NCBI GenBank assembly: GCA_905214265.1
Contig: CAJMLQ010000046.1
Coordinates: 1-19,531 of the forward strand
Length of the DNA stretch: 19,531 nt
DNA from: an uncultured bacterium
GTDB lineage: Bacteria; Bacillota; Clostridia; Oscillospirales; Ruminococcaceae
Direction of reading: 5' to 3'
Positions 8,300 to 14,941 of this stretch are shown here, piece by piece. The translations under genes and the position numbers were made by a program. The notes under the pieces are model-generated. The model searched no databases. It had not been told where the DNA came from and saw only the letters and a list, made by a program, of their open reading frames with translations. Every line of letters begins with the position of its first letter. Within the stretch, counting starts at the first letter, position 1.

Positions 8300-8731
8300 T
8301 TATACGCGGTTGAGGATCAGAATAGCAATCAGCAGCCCGTAAATTGCGATACCTTCGCCGAGAACAACGAAGATCAGTGCCTTACCGAAGCTCTTGGGGT
8401 CCTCGCTGACCGCTCCGATTGCGGCGGAAGCGCCGGATGCAACGGCGATACCAGCGCCGATACAGGCAAGACCGGCAGAAAGAGCGGCGGCAAGGTATGC
8501 CATACCGGCAGAACTCGCGGTGACGGCACCGGCCTCAGCCGCAGCGGAAACCATCCCGCCGGTGGGCAGCAGCACCGCCAGCAGACAGATGCCGAAAAAG
8601 CTGCACAGGTTGGCGATCAGGCGATGCTTGGCCTGCTTGCCGGTCACCATCTTGCGGAACACCGGAACCAAAGGCATGGCGGTCAGAAGCAGGGCGATCA
8701 GGGGAAGAACAAACAGCAGTACGGTTTTCAT
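8300..8731 (-). CDS. ntpK: V/A-type ATPase subunit K (membrane rotor ring), with N-terminal extension
   Basis: Ring-forming proteolipid that carries ions through the membrane motor. The 143-residue protein has four hydrophobic segments: about 3-24, 38-56, 77-108 and 118-141. Only the last two form a recognisable c-type hairpin, with the polar loop SEDP at 109-112 and a single carboxylate E126 in the last helix. The first pair has no acidic residue in the membrane and is joined by a basic loop (RKMVTGKQAKHR) and followed by an Ala-rich linker (about 57-76). The only glutamine in the protein is Q33 in that loop, so membrane Gln ligands of known sodium rings are missing. Start is backed by AGGAGG eight bases upstream. 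Similar long forms are, as I recall, found in other clostridia. Confidence 0.94.
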   Translation of the reverse strand: MKTVLLFVLPLIALLLTAMPLVPVFRKMVTGKQAKHRLIANLCSFFGICLLAVLLPTGGMVSAAAEAGAVTASSAGMAYLAAALSAGLACIGAGIAVASGASAAIGAVSEDPKSFGKALIFVVLGEGIAIYGLLIAILILNRV

Positions 8732-8754
8732 AGGTGATTCCTCCTAAATATTCA

Positions 8755-10704
8755 TTAGTTGGAGCGGTCGGTTTCATAAGAAATCGCCGCGGGTTCATAA
8801 GGCTTGCCATCGCCGCTGTAAAAACGGCTGAAAATCTCGTAGAACTCCAAACGCAGGACCTGGATCCCGACGATCAGCCCCTCCAGGCACATGACGAAAA
8901 CATTGCCGATCACCAATACGACGACGTTTCCTACGCCGCTGAACATCTCGCCCAGCGCCATAACTACCGCCATCATGCCTGCATGAGAAAGAATGAAACC
9001 ACCGACACGCAGAAAGCTCATGGTGTTGGAGAGATAGCTGAGGATATATTCGATCATCTCGAAGATGTTTTCAGTGATATAAGCGCCCATACCGCCTTCC
9101 GGACGGATATCTTTATGCCGGGCGACAAATTTTCCCAGAGGTTCCTTGAAAAAGATGCACAGCAGCGGAAGCACGATCACAAACATAATAAACCAAGGGG
9201 TCAGAACGTTGATGTTGAACATCATCAGCAGCGCCACCGCCGCCACCGCGCCGACATAAACCAGCATGCCTGCAATGCCGTTCTGGCTGAAGATCGCTTT
9301 TTCGTAGTTTTTGTATTTAAATCCCAAGTAGACGTTGATGCCCATGGCGATGACGATGCAGCAGACACCGACAGCGATAGCCCCCAGCAAAAGGATATTG
9401 GTTGTATTGGGATCGAACACCTCGATGGGCTTCGATTCAAAGCCAAACATCTGCCAGAACGGGTCCAGCACATGCTCCAGGCCGAAAACCGAGCCGTATG
9501 CAAAGCCGAACACCATACTGGATATGCCCAGGCGCATCATGATTTTTCCAAAGTCCTTCCATTTGGTCTTGAGCGCCAGCATCAATCCCGCCAAACCCAG
9601 GACCAGGCCCTGCCCCAGGTCACCGAACATGATGCCGAACATCAGCGTATAGGTAATGGAAACCAGCAGCGTTGGGTCAAAGTCATGATAACCAGGGGTT
9701 CCGTACATCTCCACGAACATCTGGAAGGGCCGGGAGAAGCGCCCGTTCCGAAGACGGGTCGGCGGAACTAAAGACGGATTGGCATCGTCCGGTTTGAGGA
9801 CGCAGGAAACCGTCTCGATCTCATTGAGCTCTGCAACAAATCGCTTTTCTTCCGAAACCGGCACAAATCCTTCCAAATAAAAGCGGTTGTTTACCACCGC
9901 CACATATTTACGGAGCGCAAAGGTATCGGAAAAGGCTTTCAGAACGGTAAACGCCTGATTCATGATCGCGCCCTCTGTCTCCCGGATACGGGAAAGGGCC
10001 TCATGCACTTCATCCAATCGTTTTTTTTCAGTTTCCAGCATCTCCGAAACGGATTTCAGCGCATTCTCCGGCGTGCTGTGGATGTAATCGGGAACCCGCG
10101 TCCGCTCAAAATAGAGGGACTTGAACAGGTCGTCGATAACCGTAACCTTGGTCGCCGGTACGAAATAGGCGCCCCAGTAGAATTCGTCATCATGGTCAAA
10201 AGCGAAAAAAAAGAAGGTCTTATTCTCATAAAATGCCAGCTTGGGATAGCTGTCAGCCGGCAGACGGCCAAAACGGACCTTCACGTAATTCATAGCGAAC
10301 AGATCGTCAAAATTCGCGTTCAGTCCACACAGGTGCCGGATCTGCACCAAGGCCTGCTCGTGCTGGTGGATGAGATCCTTCAGCTGGCGCTGCTCCGCCG
10401 CAAGACTGGAGGTTTCCTCACAGATCCGCGCCACTTCTTCCACCGCTTTATCGCAGGTAAAGTCCGCAGCCGGTTCCGCCTGCATCAGATCCGCATGAAC
10501 GTCCTCCGCCAAATCGTACAGCTGCTTCAAAGGAGCGGCATACCGGTTTTCTCCGGTCAGCGCTGCAAAACCGCTGGACTTGTCCATCGTGTTAATGGCC
10601 ATTTCCGGGAAAAAGACTTCACTTCGAATACAATGCAGCAACGCCTCGTCTAAATCCGGTAGATTGCCGACGATATTCGCCAAACGCATCTTTTCGATTG
10701 CCAT
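8755..10704 (-). CDS. ntpI: V/A-type ATPase subunit I (membrane stator)
   Basis: The stator subunit that faces the K ring and forms the two ion half-channels. The 649-residue protein has a soluble N-terminal half with coiled-coil stretches (about 1-330) and a C-terminal membrane half with about seven or eight hydrophobic segments. Two conserved arginines lie in the expected places: R566 in SFLRVGG and R618 in GIQVLRLEFYE, the positions matched to the essential arginines of the Enterococcus enzyme. The C-terminus ends with EFYEIFSRFYSGDGKPYEP, a family hallmark. The start ATG follows AAAGGTGGTG about 12 bases upstream. Its neighbours are C (upstream) and K (downstream, 23 bases). Confidence 0.97.
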   Translation of the reverse strand: MAIEKMRLANIVGNLPDLDEALLHCIRSEVFFPEMAINTMDKSSGFAALTGENRYAAPLKQLYDLAEDVHADLMQAEPAADFTCDKAVEEVARICEETSSLAAEQRQLKDLIHQHEQALVQIRHLCGLNANFDDLFAMNYVKVRFGRLPADSYPKLAFYENKTFFFFAFDHDDEFYWGAYFVPATKVTVIDDLFKSLYFERTRVPDYIHSTPENALKSVSEMLETEKKRLDEVHEALSRIRETEGAIMNQAFTVLKAFSDTFALRKYVAVVNNRFYLEGFVPVSEEKRFVAELNEIETVSCVLKPDDANPSLVPPTRLRNGRFSRPFQMFVEMYGTPGYHDFDPTLLVSITYTLMFGIMFGDLGQGLVLGLAGLMLALKTKWKDFGKIMMRLGISSMVFGFAYGSVFGLEHVLDPFWQMFGFESKPIEVFDPNTTNILLLGAIAVGVCCIVIAMGINVYLGFKYKNYEKAIFSQNGIAGMLVYVGAVAAVALLMMFNINVLTPWFIMFVIVLPLLCIFFKEPLGKFVARHKDIRPEGGMGAYITENIFEMIEYILSYLSNTMSFLRVGGFILSHAGMMAVVMALGEMFSGVGNVVVLVIGNVFVMCLEGLIVGIQVLRLEFYEIFSRFYSGDGKPYEPAAISYETDRSN

Positions 10705-10733
10705 TTTAGGGGAACACCACCTTTGGAATGATA

Positions 10734-11768
10734 TTATAAAATCAGCATTTTCAAAATTTCTTCCTGCGGAATCTGATACCGCACGCCTTCGATGACGGTA
10801 ACGATGTTGGCTACCTCAATCTCCCGAAGCGCCAGGAAGGTATACATTGCCACCGGAGCATTGGTCGTAAACCGGAGAAGGCGCTTTTCCAGCTGGTAGC
10901 AAAGCTGATGGGTATATGGCTCGATCCCGTCTTCTTCCGGCCGCTGCCAGCCCTCCTGGGACAGAAAGTCCAGCGCCGCCAGCATGCTGCCATAGTCCCC
11001 AGCTGCAAGAACCGCCTCCAGCCGCTGTCCCTTCAGCCGGTAATGATAGGGGTAAAGATAATCCCTGATCCGGCTGGCATCCAGCCCGTAGTAAAATTTC
11101 AGCCGGAACATCAGCTGGATGTTTTTGGCTTCCACCTCGGCCAGAACGACTTTCCGAAGCTGCTCCCGGGTTTGTCCGCGGAACTGCATTTCGATTTCTT
11201 TCAGCAGGAAATCATAGTAGTAGCAGTACAGCGCATGTTCCACCTCCCACGGGTCCGCTTCCCCGTCCTCCACCTGCAGGTATTGCCGGAGCACTCCGGC
11301 ATAAGGTGTGTGCTCCAGGCATTCCAGGAGAGAGCGGTAATCCGTTACACGCGCTAAATCCATCAGATTAAAAGAAGTGCGGTTCAAAAGGAACGCCGGC
11401 ATATCGATGACAAAATCCGTCGATTCCCTTGAGCGCATCAGCATTAAGCAGCGCAGAATCTCATCGATTTCCAACCGCACGATGATAAAATCATAAAACC
11501 CATTATCTGATGCGTCGTAATTGCGCAGGACTGAGTACTTATAAAAAATGTCCTTTTTCAGAAGAGCTTCCAGTTGGCCGCGATGGACCGTTGTTTCGCT
11601 GACATTTTTCAAAGTGGACTGATAGGAGGAGTTTTCCTTCAAAAGCGCCGCTACCTCGCCGACGTCTCGTTTCCGAGCCATCTGTGCGTAGTCCGCCTTG
11701 GTGAGACGCTTTCCAAAAATTGCGCGGATCTTCGCCAAAATCGCATTACCGGAATATAAGCGCAGCAT
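10734..11768 (-). CDS. atpC: V/A-type ATPase subunit C (d-type connector)
   Basis: Funnel-shaped subunit (AC39/d family) that links the central shaft D-F to the K ring. The product of about 344 residues begins MLRLYSGNAILAKIRAIFGK and has the repeated three-helix-bundle character of the family, with YKYSVLRNYD-like and VEAKNIQLMFRLKFYYGLD elements; the latter (about residues 215-233) is the best-preserved family motif. I chose the ATG at 11768 because AAAGGA lies nine bases upstream. The ATG at 11777 is directly against that sequence and is unlikely. The gene sits second in the operon, upstream of I, whereas many A/V-type operons have C between E and F. Confidence 0.94.
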   Translation of the reverse strand: MLRLYSGNAILAKIRAIFGKRLTKADYAQMARKRDVGEVAALLKENSSYQSTLKNVSETTVHRGQLEALLKKDIFYKYSVLRNYDASDNGFYDFIIVRLEIDEILRCLMLMRSRESTDFVIDMPAFLLNRTSFNLMDLARVTDYRSLLECLEHTPYAGVLRQYLQVEDGEADPWEVEHALYCYYYDFLLKEIEMQFRGQTREQLRKVVLAEVEAKNIQLMFRLKFYYGLDASRIRDYLYPYHYRLKGQRLEAVLAAGDYGSMLAALDFLSQEGWQRPEEDGIEPYTHQLCYQLEKRLLRFTTNAPVAMYTFLALREIEVANIVTVIEGVRYQIPQEEILKMLIL

Positions 11769-11801
11769 ATCCACCATTCCTTTCCGAGGGATTCAGGCAA
11801 T

Positions 11802-12113
11802 CTACGCCCTTAAAACAGCCTCTGTAATTTCATTAATCCAAGCTGCCTGATTCTCCTGAAACCTCGCTTCCATAGCGGCCTGCCGTTCCGCCGTATCACG
11901 GTGAATTGCTGCAATTTGAGCTTCCGCTTCCTGCTTTTCGCTGTCATAGATCCTTTGAATCCGGCTTTCACATTTCTGCTGAAGCTCATCAGCGGCTTTC
12001 TGCGCGTCTTCGTCTATCTGGCTTTTCAATTCATCCCGCTGCGCATAAGCCTGCTGAAGTTTCTGCTGTGCTTTTGCATCAATCTCCAATATTTGCTGAA
12101 TGATGGTATCCAT
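11802..12113 (-). CDS. V/A-type ATPase subunit G/H-like peripheral stalk protein
   Basis: First gene of the ATPase operon. The 103-residue product starts MDTIIQQILEIDAKAQQKL and is nearly all helix, rich in Gln, Glu, Ala and Lys with heptad spacing, no membrane segment and no Cys-rich motif. Length, coiled-coil nature and position match the small stalk partner of subunit E (AhaH in archaea, NtpF in Enterococcus). Sequence conservation in this family is low, so the call rests mostly on context. I chose the ATG at 12113: it has GGGAGGTG about 10 bases upstream. Longer frames reaching to 12251 would run through the promoter and are rejected. Confidence 0.85.
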   Translation of the reverse strand: MDTIIQQILEIDAKAQQKLQQAYAQRDELKSQIDEDAQKAADELQQKCESRIQRIYDSEKQEAEAQIAAIHRDTAERQAAMEARFQENQAAWINEITEAVLRA

Positions 12114-12177
12114 TTCCGTGTTGCACCTCCCGCCTCTGATCAAAACCCTACTGGCAAAAAAAGTTCTCTTTGCAACG

Positions 12178-12196
12178 GGTATACTTATCATATACC
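12178..12196. promoter_or_regulatory. Palindrome over the -10 box of the ATPase promoter
   Basis: GGTATA and TATACC are perfect inverted arms separated by seven bases. The arms cover the -10 hexamer and the predicted start site on the minus strand, a typical place for a repressor site. Six-base arms can arise by chance in AT-rich DNA, so this is only a candidate operator. Confidence 0.35.
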
Positions 12197-12215
12197 ACTT
12201 GCTTCTGTTTTTCAA
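12187..12215 (-). promoter_or_regulatory. Sigma-A promoter of the V/A-type ATPase operon
   Basis: On the minus strand: -35 TTGAAA (12210-12215), spacer of 17 bases, -10 TATGAT (12187-12192). This predicts transcription start near 12180 and a leader of about 67 bases before the H-like gene. It is the only strong promoter I see for the nine-gene operon. Confidence 0.82.
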
Positions 12216-12312
12216 TAGTACTTTTATGTGAACTATCCGGTTTTTCTTCACACCTTTTGTACATATTCGTCCTTTGTCTTTCTTTTGTCAAAAAAACAGC
12301 CGTCTTTTTCTC

Positions 12313-12332
12313 CGGAAAATTTCTGTACATCA
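12313..12332. repeat. Direct repeat copy 1
   Basis: CGGAAAATTTCTGTACATCA matches the second copy at 12371-12389 (CGGAAATTTCTTGACATCA) apart from one gap and two adjacent swapped bases. This copy does not form a promoter with correctly spaced hexamers. Confidence 0.5.
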
Positions 12333-12370
12333 TTGCTTTTTTATACAAAATTCTGAATCTTGTTATTTTT

Positions 12371-12389
12371 CGGAAATTTCTTGACATCA
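12371..12389. repeat. Direct repeat copy 2, overlapping the metal operon -35
   Basis: Second copy of the repeat starting at 12313. It contains the TTGACA -35 hexamer of the metal-efflux operon, so the pair may be either a regulator site or a local duplication. Confidence 0.5.
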
Positions 12390-12409
12390 ACAGAAAAACA
12401 GCCTATACT
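12381..12409 (+). promoter_or_regulatory. Sigma-A promoter of the metal-efflux operon
   Basis: -35 TTGACA (12381-12386), a perfect consensus, 17-base spacer, -10 TATACT (12404-12409), one base from consensus. Transcription would start near 12416, directly inside the palindrome at 12414-12429, which fits repression by the ArsR-type regulator encoded first in the operon. Confidence 0.88.
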
Positions 12410-12413
12410 ATAA

Positions 12414-12429
12414 ATGAACAATTGATCAT
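12414..12429. promoter_or_regulatory. Putative ArsR/SmtB-type operator
   Basis: ATGAACAATTGATCAT is a 16-base palindrome with one unmatched pair (7 of 8 pairs match). The half-site resembles the ATGAACA-type half-sites known for SmtB/CadC-family repressors. It sits just after the -10 box, over the expected transcription start. Confidence 0.65.
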
Positions 12430-12469
12430 ATGTTTTTGTGAATATGTATTTATAAAAAGGAGGACCGAT

Positions 12470-12847
12470 ATGGAGCACCACCCTGACCGTATCCCAGAAA
12501 ATACCTGTGAGGAGCATCACCACCATGAAGCCGCTGTTCACAGCGTGCAAACAACCATGCCGGATGACGACACCCTATTTGATACCAGCGAATTTTTCAA
12601 AGCCTTGTCTGATTCCAGTCGTTTAAAGATCATCGCGGCGCTTCTGACCGGCGAACTGTGCGTCTGCGACCTGTGTGAAATCGTCGGCCTTTCTCAGTCT
12701 GCCGTTTCCCACCAGCTCCGCGTACTCCGCGCTGGGCGAATCGTGAAATTCCGAAAAGACGGAAAGCAGGTCTACTACTCCATCGACGACCACCATATTG
12801 CCGAAATCATTCAAACAACGATTTTCCATTTACGGGAATCCGATTGA
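12470..12847 (+). CDS. ArsR/SmtB-family metal-sensing repressor
   Basis: Winged-helix repressor of about 125 residues that should release DNA when it binds Zn, Cd or Pb. The recognition helix region is SQSAVSHQLRVLRAGRIV (75-92). Two classical metal sites are visible: ELCVCDLC at 62-69 (alpha-3 site, as in CadC) and the alpha-5 set D107, H109, H120, E123, which is the exact SmtB arrangement (DxH, then HxxE). The N-terminal tail adds Cys13 and a His-rich run (H16-H19 plus H3, H4, H24), which could complete an alpha-3N site. ATG at 12470 has AAAAAGGAGG just upstream; frames open further 5' run through the promoter and are rejected. It is followed 24 bases later by the efflux ATPase. CadC-like is the best short name; Zn versus Cd/Pb preference is not decided. 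Confidence 0.94.
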   Translation: MEHHPDRIPENTCEEHHHHEAAVHSVQTTMPDDDTLFDTSEFFKALSDSSRLKIIAALLTGELCVCDLCEIVGLSQSAVSHQLRVLRAGRIVKFRKDGKQVYYSIDDHHIAEIIQTTIFHLRESD

Positions 12848-12871
12848 TGCCATCAAAGAGGAGGATTCGCT

Positions 12872-14872
12872 ATGAACGACCATGACAACCATCGTGAACA
12901 GTGCGATTCAAAGGGAAAACACGGCTGCCACAGCTGCGGATGCCACTCACACGAGCACGAACATGCAGCAGCCTGCAGCTGCGATCACCAACACGAACAT
13001 CATCATGGCTGCGGGGAAGACTGCGGCAACAGCTGCTCCTGCGCCGCGTGCGGCAACGGTGAAAAGGAAACCGGCAAGCAGGAAATCCTGCTGCTCGTTC
13101 TCGCCATTCTTCTGACCGCCGGTTCCTTCCTGGTTCCCGCAGGCATCTTCCGCCTTCTCATGCAGGCTGCCGCCGCTCTTCTGGTAGGTTGGAAAATGTA
13201 TTGGGAGGGCCTGAAGGGCTTGTTCCGGCTCTCGCTGGATGAAATGACGCTGATGACCGTCGCCGTTGTCGCAGCTTTTGCCATTGGCGAGGGATTTGAA
13301 GGCGCGATGGTCACCATCCTGTTTCAAATCGGCGAATTTTTTGAAAATCGTGCGGTTCGGAACAGCCGCAAACGAATCGACGCCCTGGTCAGCATCGTTC
13401 CGGAAAATGCCAACCGCCTGAACCCTGACGGCAGCGTTACCGAGGCGCCAGCCGCTCAGCTGGAGCCAGGCGATCTGCTTCTGATCCGCGCCGGCGACCG
13501 CGTCCCCTTGGACTGCGAAGTCCTGGAGGGTGCTGGAGAGGTAGATACCGCGGCCATTACCGGTGAGAGCATCCCGGTTTCTGTCGCCAGCGGCAGCGAG
13601 CTTCTCTCCGGCATGATCAACCTGACGGCTGCTCTAAAGTGCCGTGCTACCAAACGAAGCACCGACTCCGCCGCCAGCAAAATTGCAGACCTGGTCCGAG
13701 AGGCCACGCTGGAAAAAAGCCAGACCGAACGCTTTATCACCCGTTTTTCCCGGTGGTATACACCGGCCGTCGTGATTCTGGCCGTGCTGCTGGCCGTGCT
13801 TCCGCCCCTCTTTGGCGCAGGAGCCTTCAGCATTTGGCTGAAGCGCGCGCTGATTTTTCTGGTTGCATCCTGCCCCTGTGCGCTGGTGATCTCCATTCCC
13901 CTCACCTTTTACAGTGTCATCGGGTCCGCCTCCAAAAAGGGGGCGCTGATAAAAGGCTCTCGTCACGTGGAAACCCTGGCGAAAATCCGAAATGTTGTTT
14001 TTGACAAAACCGGCACTTTGACCACCGGCAATCTATCGGTGCAGGAGGTGCACTCCCTTTCCGGCCTGCCGAAAGAGGAAATTCTCCGCTTGGCCGCCAT
14101 CTGCGAAAGCACATCCGCTCACCCCATTGCCAAAGCCGTGACGGCGAAATTCGGGAACCCGCCCTCCCCCGATTCTTCGGAAGAGACCTCCGGAAAAGGC
14201 GTCCGTGCGAAAATCGACGGAAAAACCTATCTCTGCGGCTCTGCCCGTCTCCTCAAAGAAGAGGGAATTTCCTTGGAGGGTGCGCCGGAATCCGGACTCT
14301 ATCTGGCCAATGAGACAACGCTTCTGGGATATATCCAAGTCGGTGATACCGTAAAGCAGGAAGCTCAGGAGGCCCTTCAGGAGCTGAAAGCGCTGGGCAT
14401 CGCCCGGACCGTCATGCTGACCGGAGACCGTGCCCAGACTGCAGAGGCAGTTCGTGCACAGCTTGGCGTAGACGAGGCCCGCAGCAATCTCCTGCCCCAG
14501 GATAAGGTATCCGCCCTTCGCACCGTCCGGGAAACCGGCCTCACCGCCTTTGTTGGAGACGGCATTAACGACGGTCCTGTGCTGGCGGCAGCTGACATCG
14601 GTATCGCCATGGGAATGGGCAGCGATCTGGCCGCTCAGGCCGCCGACGTCGTTCTTCCCGGCAACCGGCTTACCAGCATTCCGGCAGCCATCCGGGCCTG
14701 CCGCAAAGGCATGCGGGTCGCCTCACAAAATATCACCTTTATCTTGATTATTAAGGCCGTGGTACTGATTCTCGGCGCGCTGGGATATGCCCCCATGTGG
14801 GCTGCTGTCTTCGCAGACGTCGGGACTGCTCTTCTTGCCGTTCTCAACTCCATGCGCGTAACCCACGTCTGA
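12872..14872 (+). CDS. cadA: P1B-2-type Zn/Cd/Pb-exporting ATPase with Cys/His-rich N-terminus
   Basis: Membrane pump that expels divalent soft metals using ATP. The 666-residue protein has TGES at 230-233 (actuator), CPC at 334-336 in the transport helix, DKTGT at 378-382 (phosphorylated Asp378), HP at 417-418, TGD at 517-519 and GDGIND at 562-567. Lys628 in the seventh helix and D649-V-G in the eighth are the P1B-2 signature for Zn/Cd/Pb rather than copper. The first 60 residues hold 13 His and 11 Cys in short CxC, HxH and HHH clusters, and there is no ferredoxin-like heavy-metal domain with GMTCxxC. Start ATG has AGAGGAGG upstream. Second gene of the operon after the repressor; a terminator follows. 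Confidence 0.97.
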   Translation: MNDHDNHREQCDSKGKHGCHSCGCHSHEHEHAAACSCDHQHEHHHGCGEDCGNSCSCAACGNGEKETGKQEILLLVLAILLTAGSFLVPAGIFRLLMQAAAALLVGWKMYWEGLKGLFRLSLDEMTLMTVAVVAAFAIGEGFEGAMVTILFQIGEFFENRAVRNSRKRIDALVSIVPENANRLNPDGSVTEAPAAQLEPGDLLLIRAGDRVPLDCEVLEGAGEVDTAAITGESIPVSVASGSELLSGMINLTAALKCRATKRSTDSAASKIADLVREATLEKSQTERFITRFSRWYTPAVVILAVLLAVLPPLFGAGAFSIWLKRALIFLVASCPCALVISIPLTFYSVIGSASKKGALIKGSRHVETLAKIRNVVFDKTGTLTTGNLSVQEVHSLSGLPKEEILRLAAICESTSAHPIAKAVTAKFGNPPSPDSSEETSGKGVRAKIDGKTYLCGSARLLKEEGISLEGAPESGLYLANETTLLGYIQVGDTVKQEAQEALQELKALGIARTVMLTGDRAQTAEAVRAQLGVDEARSNLLPQDKVSALRTVRETGLTAFVGDGINDGPVLAAADIGIAMGMGSDLAAQAADVVLPGNRLTSIPAAIRACRKGMRVASQNITFILIIKAVVLILGALGYAPMWAAVFADVGTALLAVLNSMRVTHV

Positions 14873-14894
14873 CTTTTACAATTCAAAAGCATAA

Positions 14895-14928
14895 CCCCGC
14901 CAGCGTCAGCCGTTGGCGGGGAATTTTT
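14895..14928 (+). terminator. Intrinsic terminator after the efflux ATPase gene
   Basis: An 11-bp GC-rich stem (CCCCGCCAGCG with CGTTGGCGGGG, one G-U pair), a short loop, then AATTTTT. It begins 22 bases after the stop codon. The facing pilT gene ends at 14942, and the minus-strand read of the same hairpin is followed by TTATGCTTTTG, so it may also stop that transcript less efficiently. Confidence 0.9.
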
Positions 14929-14941
14929 CCATAAAGCGCAT

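Larger units (their letters stand above)
12114..12469. other. Divergent regulatory region between ATPase and metal-efflux operons
   Basis: A 356-base AT-rich stretch with no credible gene. It holds the minus-strand ATPase promoter near its left end, the plus-strand metal operon promoter and operator near its right end, and about 165 bases between the two -35 boxes. That middle part contains one copy of a 19-20 base direct repeat and several T-rich runs. Its composition is clearly more AT-rich than the flanking genes. Confidence 0.8.

Noticed and set aside
8734..9771. 345-codon plus-strand frame opposite subunit I
   Set aside because: Rich in His, Asp and Gln with no recognisable domain, and entirely antisense to the membrane half of subunit I; a shadow frame.
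12255..12298. Second possible minus-strand promoter (TTGACA in the T-rich middle of the divergent region)
   Set aside because: The -35 is good but no hexamer at 16-18 bases matches a -10 in more than about three positions; the promoter at 12187-12215 is far better.
12324..12347. Promoter within direct repeat copy 1 (TGTACA and TATACA)
   Set aside because: The spacer is only 12 bases, too short for a sigma-A promoter.
12148..12390. 80-codon minus-strand frame in the divergent regulatory region
   Set aside because: Lies across the ATPase promoter, has no good ribosome-binding site and a Lys/Arg-rich AT-driven composition.
12170..12469. Upstream extension of the repressor frame by 100 codons
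   Set aside because: It passes through the -35, -10 and operator of its own promoter; the ATG at 12470 has a strong ribosome-binding site and gives the family length.
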